Shown in pieces: positions 62,471-64,000 of a DNA stretch of 64,000 nucleotides (positions are counted from its first letter, which is position 1; every line of letters begins with the position of its first letter). The stretch comes from an uncultured Aquimarina sp. (GTDB taxonomy: Bacteria; Bacteroidota; Bacteroidia; Flavobacteriales; Flavobacteriaceae). A model generated the notes under the pieces. That model worked only from the letters and a program-made list of their open reading frames with translations, had not been told where the DNA came from and made no database searches. The translations under genes were made by a program, and so were the position numbers. Location of the stretch: positions 1-64,000 of the forward strand of contig NZ_CANLMP010000005.1 in NCBI RefSeq assembly GCF_947492405.1, in the 5' to 3' direction.

Positions 62471-62926
62471 ATGAAAAGAATATCAATTTTAATCATTACA
62501 TTTCTATCAACCACAACAATACTGCTCGCTCAAGACAATGATAGTCAAATTGCTGAAAAGGCATTCAATGGATGGCACAAAGGCGAAAACTCTGGAAACT
62601 ATGATGTTGTAAAATCACTGATTACAGACGCCTTTGTAACCTTTGAGCATCCATTTACAGGAAGAGCAAAAGACCAGAAAGCCAAGGCAACTATTGAAGG
62701 AATGATAAGCCAGCGTGAAAAATCGCCTAATAACCTAAGCTTTTCTGAAGTAACTCATACGCCTGCAGGCAACGACCATTATTTTCATTTTCGTTCTACT
62801 GGCGAGGTGATGGGAAAATTTCAATATGATGGGTATAACATTATTATCATCACGGTTGAAAATGGCAAAATAACCGGGTTTAAAGAATACCTAGGACTTA
62901 TAGACCCGGCTTGGTTTCAAGGGTAG
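62471..62926 (+). CDS. exported SnoaL-like protein
   Basis: 151 residues. Signal peptide (to about 20, LLAQ), then a SnoaL/NTF2-like fold (AFNGWHKGENSGNYDVVKSLI, HPFTGRAK, ITGFKEYLGLID). Begins one base after the methyltransferase stop. Confidence 0.85.
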   Translation: MKRISILIITFLSTTTILLAQDNDSQIAEKAFNGWHKGENSGNYDVVKSLITDAFVTFEHPFTGRAKDQKAKATIEGMISQREKSPNNLSFSEVTHTPAGNDHYFHFRSTGEVMGKFQYDGYNIIIITVENGKITGFKEYLGLIDPAWFQG

Positions 62927-62952
62927 TTGAGAGTTTATTAAGTCCTTCATTG

Positions 62953-62987
62953 AAAACAACCCCAATATAAAACATTGGGGTTGTTTT
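62953..62987. terminator. bidirectional terminator
   Basis: Perfect 14-bp stem AAAACAACCCCAAT / ATTGGGGTTGTTTT (62953-62966 with 62974-62987) and a 7-base loop. Confidence 0.93.
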
Positions 62988-62994
62988 ATTTTTT

Positions 62995-63285
62995 TCAAGA
63001 TTCTACAGGATGTAAATTCTTTTTCAACCAATTTCTGCATTCATCGCTAAAGGTTTTACTCCAAGAGGTATTTGGCCCGTGAATTTGAGTTACAAGAATT
63101 CTATCATTAGAATCCAGAGTTTTAAGCAATCGCGTGTTTATTTGTGAGGCAGTAAGATTAGAATTTATTATCCAAACACTTTCTAAGCAATGCCAATGAC
63201 CGCTTGCAATTTCTTTAATTTCTTCGAAGAGCGAATCATAATCGCCTCCGTCTATTAGGTCATAAGTAACTAGGTAAGATTTCAT
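62995..63285 (-). CDS. Cas2-fold (SinR-like) small protein
   Basis: 96 residues. Opens SYLVTYDLIDGGDYDSLFEEI, with Asp10 and a ferredoxin-like pattern like Cas2, then HWHCLESVWII, TASQINTRLL and DSNDRILVTQI, the pattern of the SinR-type Cas2-like family. No cas1 or CRISPR array is present. A toxin- or nuclease-like role is possible. Confidence 0.8.
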   Translation of the reverse strand: MKSYLVTYDLIDGGDYDSLFEEIKEIASGHWHCLESVWIINSNLTASQINTRLLKTLDSNDRILVTQIHGPNTSWSKTFSDECRNWLKKNLHPVES

Positions 63286-63382
63286 AAGTTAATGGTTTTA
63301 AATAGGCTGAAAATATAGTTAAATCTCTTAAAAACTGATTGTGGATTACCGTAAAAGAATTAATTCTTATGCCCCATTGATT

Positions 63383-64000
63383 TTAAAGTTTACCAGTAAG
63401 CTGCAACAATCGTATTTCACTTATCCTTACGAGATATGAAAAATCAACGATTAAATTCTTTGCACGTATTAGGTTAAGGTTTGCCTCACGCAATGCCGTT
63501 GCATTAATTTGACCATTCTTATACTCACTTGATGCGCGCTCGTAGTTACGCTCTGCAGTGCCCACATTTTCCTTAGCAATGCGCAGCTGTTCCAGATTAT
63601 TAAGGTATTCATTGTAACCGTTTGTAATTTCAGTTTCCAATTGAATCTTAGCATCCTCATATTGATAATCCTGCTTTTCTTTTTCAAGTTTAGTATTGGT
63701 GATTTGTCTTTTAACATTAGAGCCATTAAAAATGTTTTGGCGCAATGAAATTCCCACCAAAGGACCCGTTCGTTGAACGTTTAGCAACTGCCCAACTTCT
63801 GTATCTGATTCCAAATAACGGTAACTTGCAAAAACATTCAACTCTGGAAACCGAGAAGCTTTCGCTATTGATATATTCGATTCACTAATAGCAGTACTTG
63901 ATTTCAGTAAATGTAGCCGCGTATTATTTTCCAAGCCTTCAGAAACAAGTGTCTCTATGTCAGGAAGCATTCCGATAATTTTTATTTGATTAGAAACTGT
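63383..64000 (-). CDS. TolC-family outer membrane efflux protein, 3' part
   Basis: The frame stays open to the right edge, so the gene is cut by the window and its start lies outside. The visible 205 residues are the second TolC half: long coiled helices with SFLVQ-type repeats, FPELNVFASYRY, and KRQITNTKLEKEKQDYQ, ending in LLQLTGKL. Outer-membrane channel of a tripartite efflux system; inner-membrane partners should lie just outside. Confidence 0.9.
   Translation of the reverse strand, partial: TVSNQIKIIGMLPDIETLVSEGLENNTRLHLLKSSTAISESNISIAKASRFPELNVFASYRYLESDTEVGQLLNVQRTGPLVGISLRQNIFNGSNVKRQITNTKLEKEKQDYQYEDAKIQLETEITNGYNEYLNNLEQLRIAKENVGTAERNYERASSEYKNGQINATALREANLNLIRAKNLIVDFSYLVRISEIRLLQLTGKL

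Noticed and set aside
62995..63285. CRISPR locus around the Cas2-like gene
   Set aside because: No direct repeats or cas1 seen within the window.
1..64000. tRNA, rRNA or other stable RNA genes
   Set aside because: I saw no cloverleaf or rRNA-like conserved stretch on reading the sequence, though I could not run a covariance search.

Overview
The window is AT-rich DNA (roughly one third GC by eye) from a member of the Bacteroidota, most likely the Flavobacteriaceae. The signs are many TAnnTTTG-type promoter boxes, a C-terminal secretion (T9SS) sorting domain, a TssD-type Hcp, LytS/LytTR regulators, many small lipoproteins and the gltBD / glnK-amtB arrangement. I cannot name the genus.

Region 1 (1-13.4 kb, echoes to about 21.9 kb) is the striking part. 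It is a train of mostly single-gene units, nearly all on the + strand, separated by imperfect dyad elements of 73-205 bp. The elements share a core and end in TACAAC ... GTTGTA-like arms. In most units the 13 bases at the start of the unit are the reverse complement of the 13 bases at its own end, more so than of the neighbouring unit. That is expected if each unit was once a circle closed by a recombination site, as in integron cassettes with attC sites. The box sequences, element length and a covarying side hairpin differ from textbook attC, and no integrase is present in the window. I read it as an integrase-less cassette array (CALIN-like) of an unusual type. Cargo: lipoproteins, secreted proteins, a zinc-ribbon protein, a DHFR-family reductase, an S9 peptidase, a reverse-oriented serine hydrolase and a MORN-type protein.

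Region 2 (13.7-37.9 kb) is mixed accessory and chromosomal DNA: DinB proteins, GNAT acetyltransferases, an AraC/SDR/cNBD cluster, an Lrp regulator, a Crp/SRPBCC/membrane operon, an ECF sigma-antisigma pair divergent from a fasciclin gene, an AraC/SRPBCC/DUF4287 group, a spermidine-synthase-like protein, a PLP lyase, and a BlaI/M56 pair. The last has three operators 20 bp apart over its promoter and twelve 29-residue repeats on the peptidase.

Region 3 (37.9-43.6 kb) is a four-gene exported operon (three SnoaL/DUF4440-type proteins and an esterase-fold protein whose nucleophile Ser is Phe). It diverges from a LytS-type kinase and LytTR regulator, with a 21-bp-spaced direct repeat between them.

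Region 4 (43.7-56.4 kb) is core metabolism: gltD-gltB divergent from glnK-amtB, a DUF4870 protein, a T9SS-exported trypsin-like protease and mnmE.

Region 5 (56.5-64 kb) holds an orphan T6SS module (TssD with a C-terminal extension, unknown candidate effector, small membrane protein, convergent transglutaminase-like protein), a lipoprotein-rhodanese-methyltransferase fusion with an AraC regulator, a second methyltransferase, a SnoaL protein, an orphan Cas2-fold protein and the 3' end of a TolC-family gene cut by the window edge.
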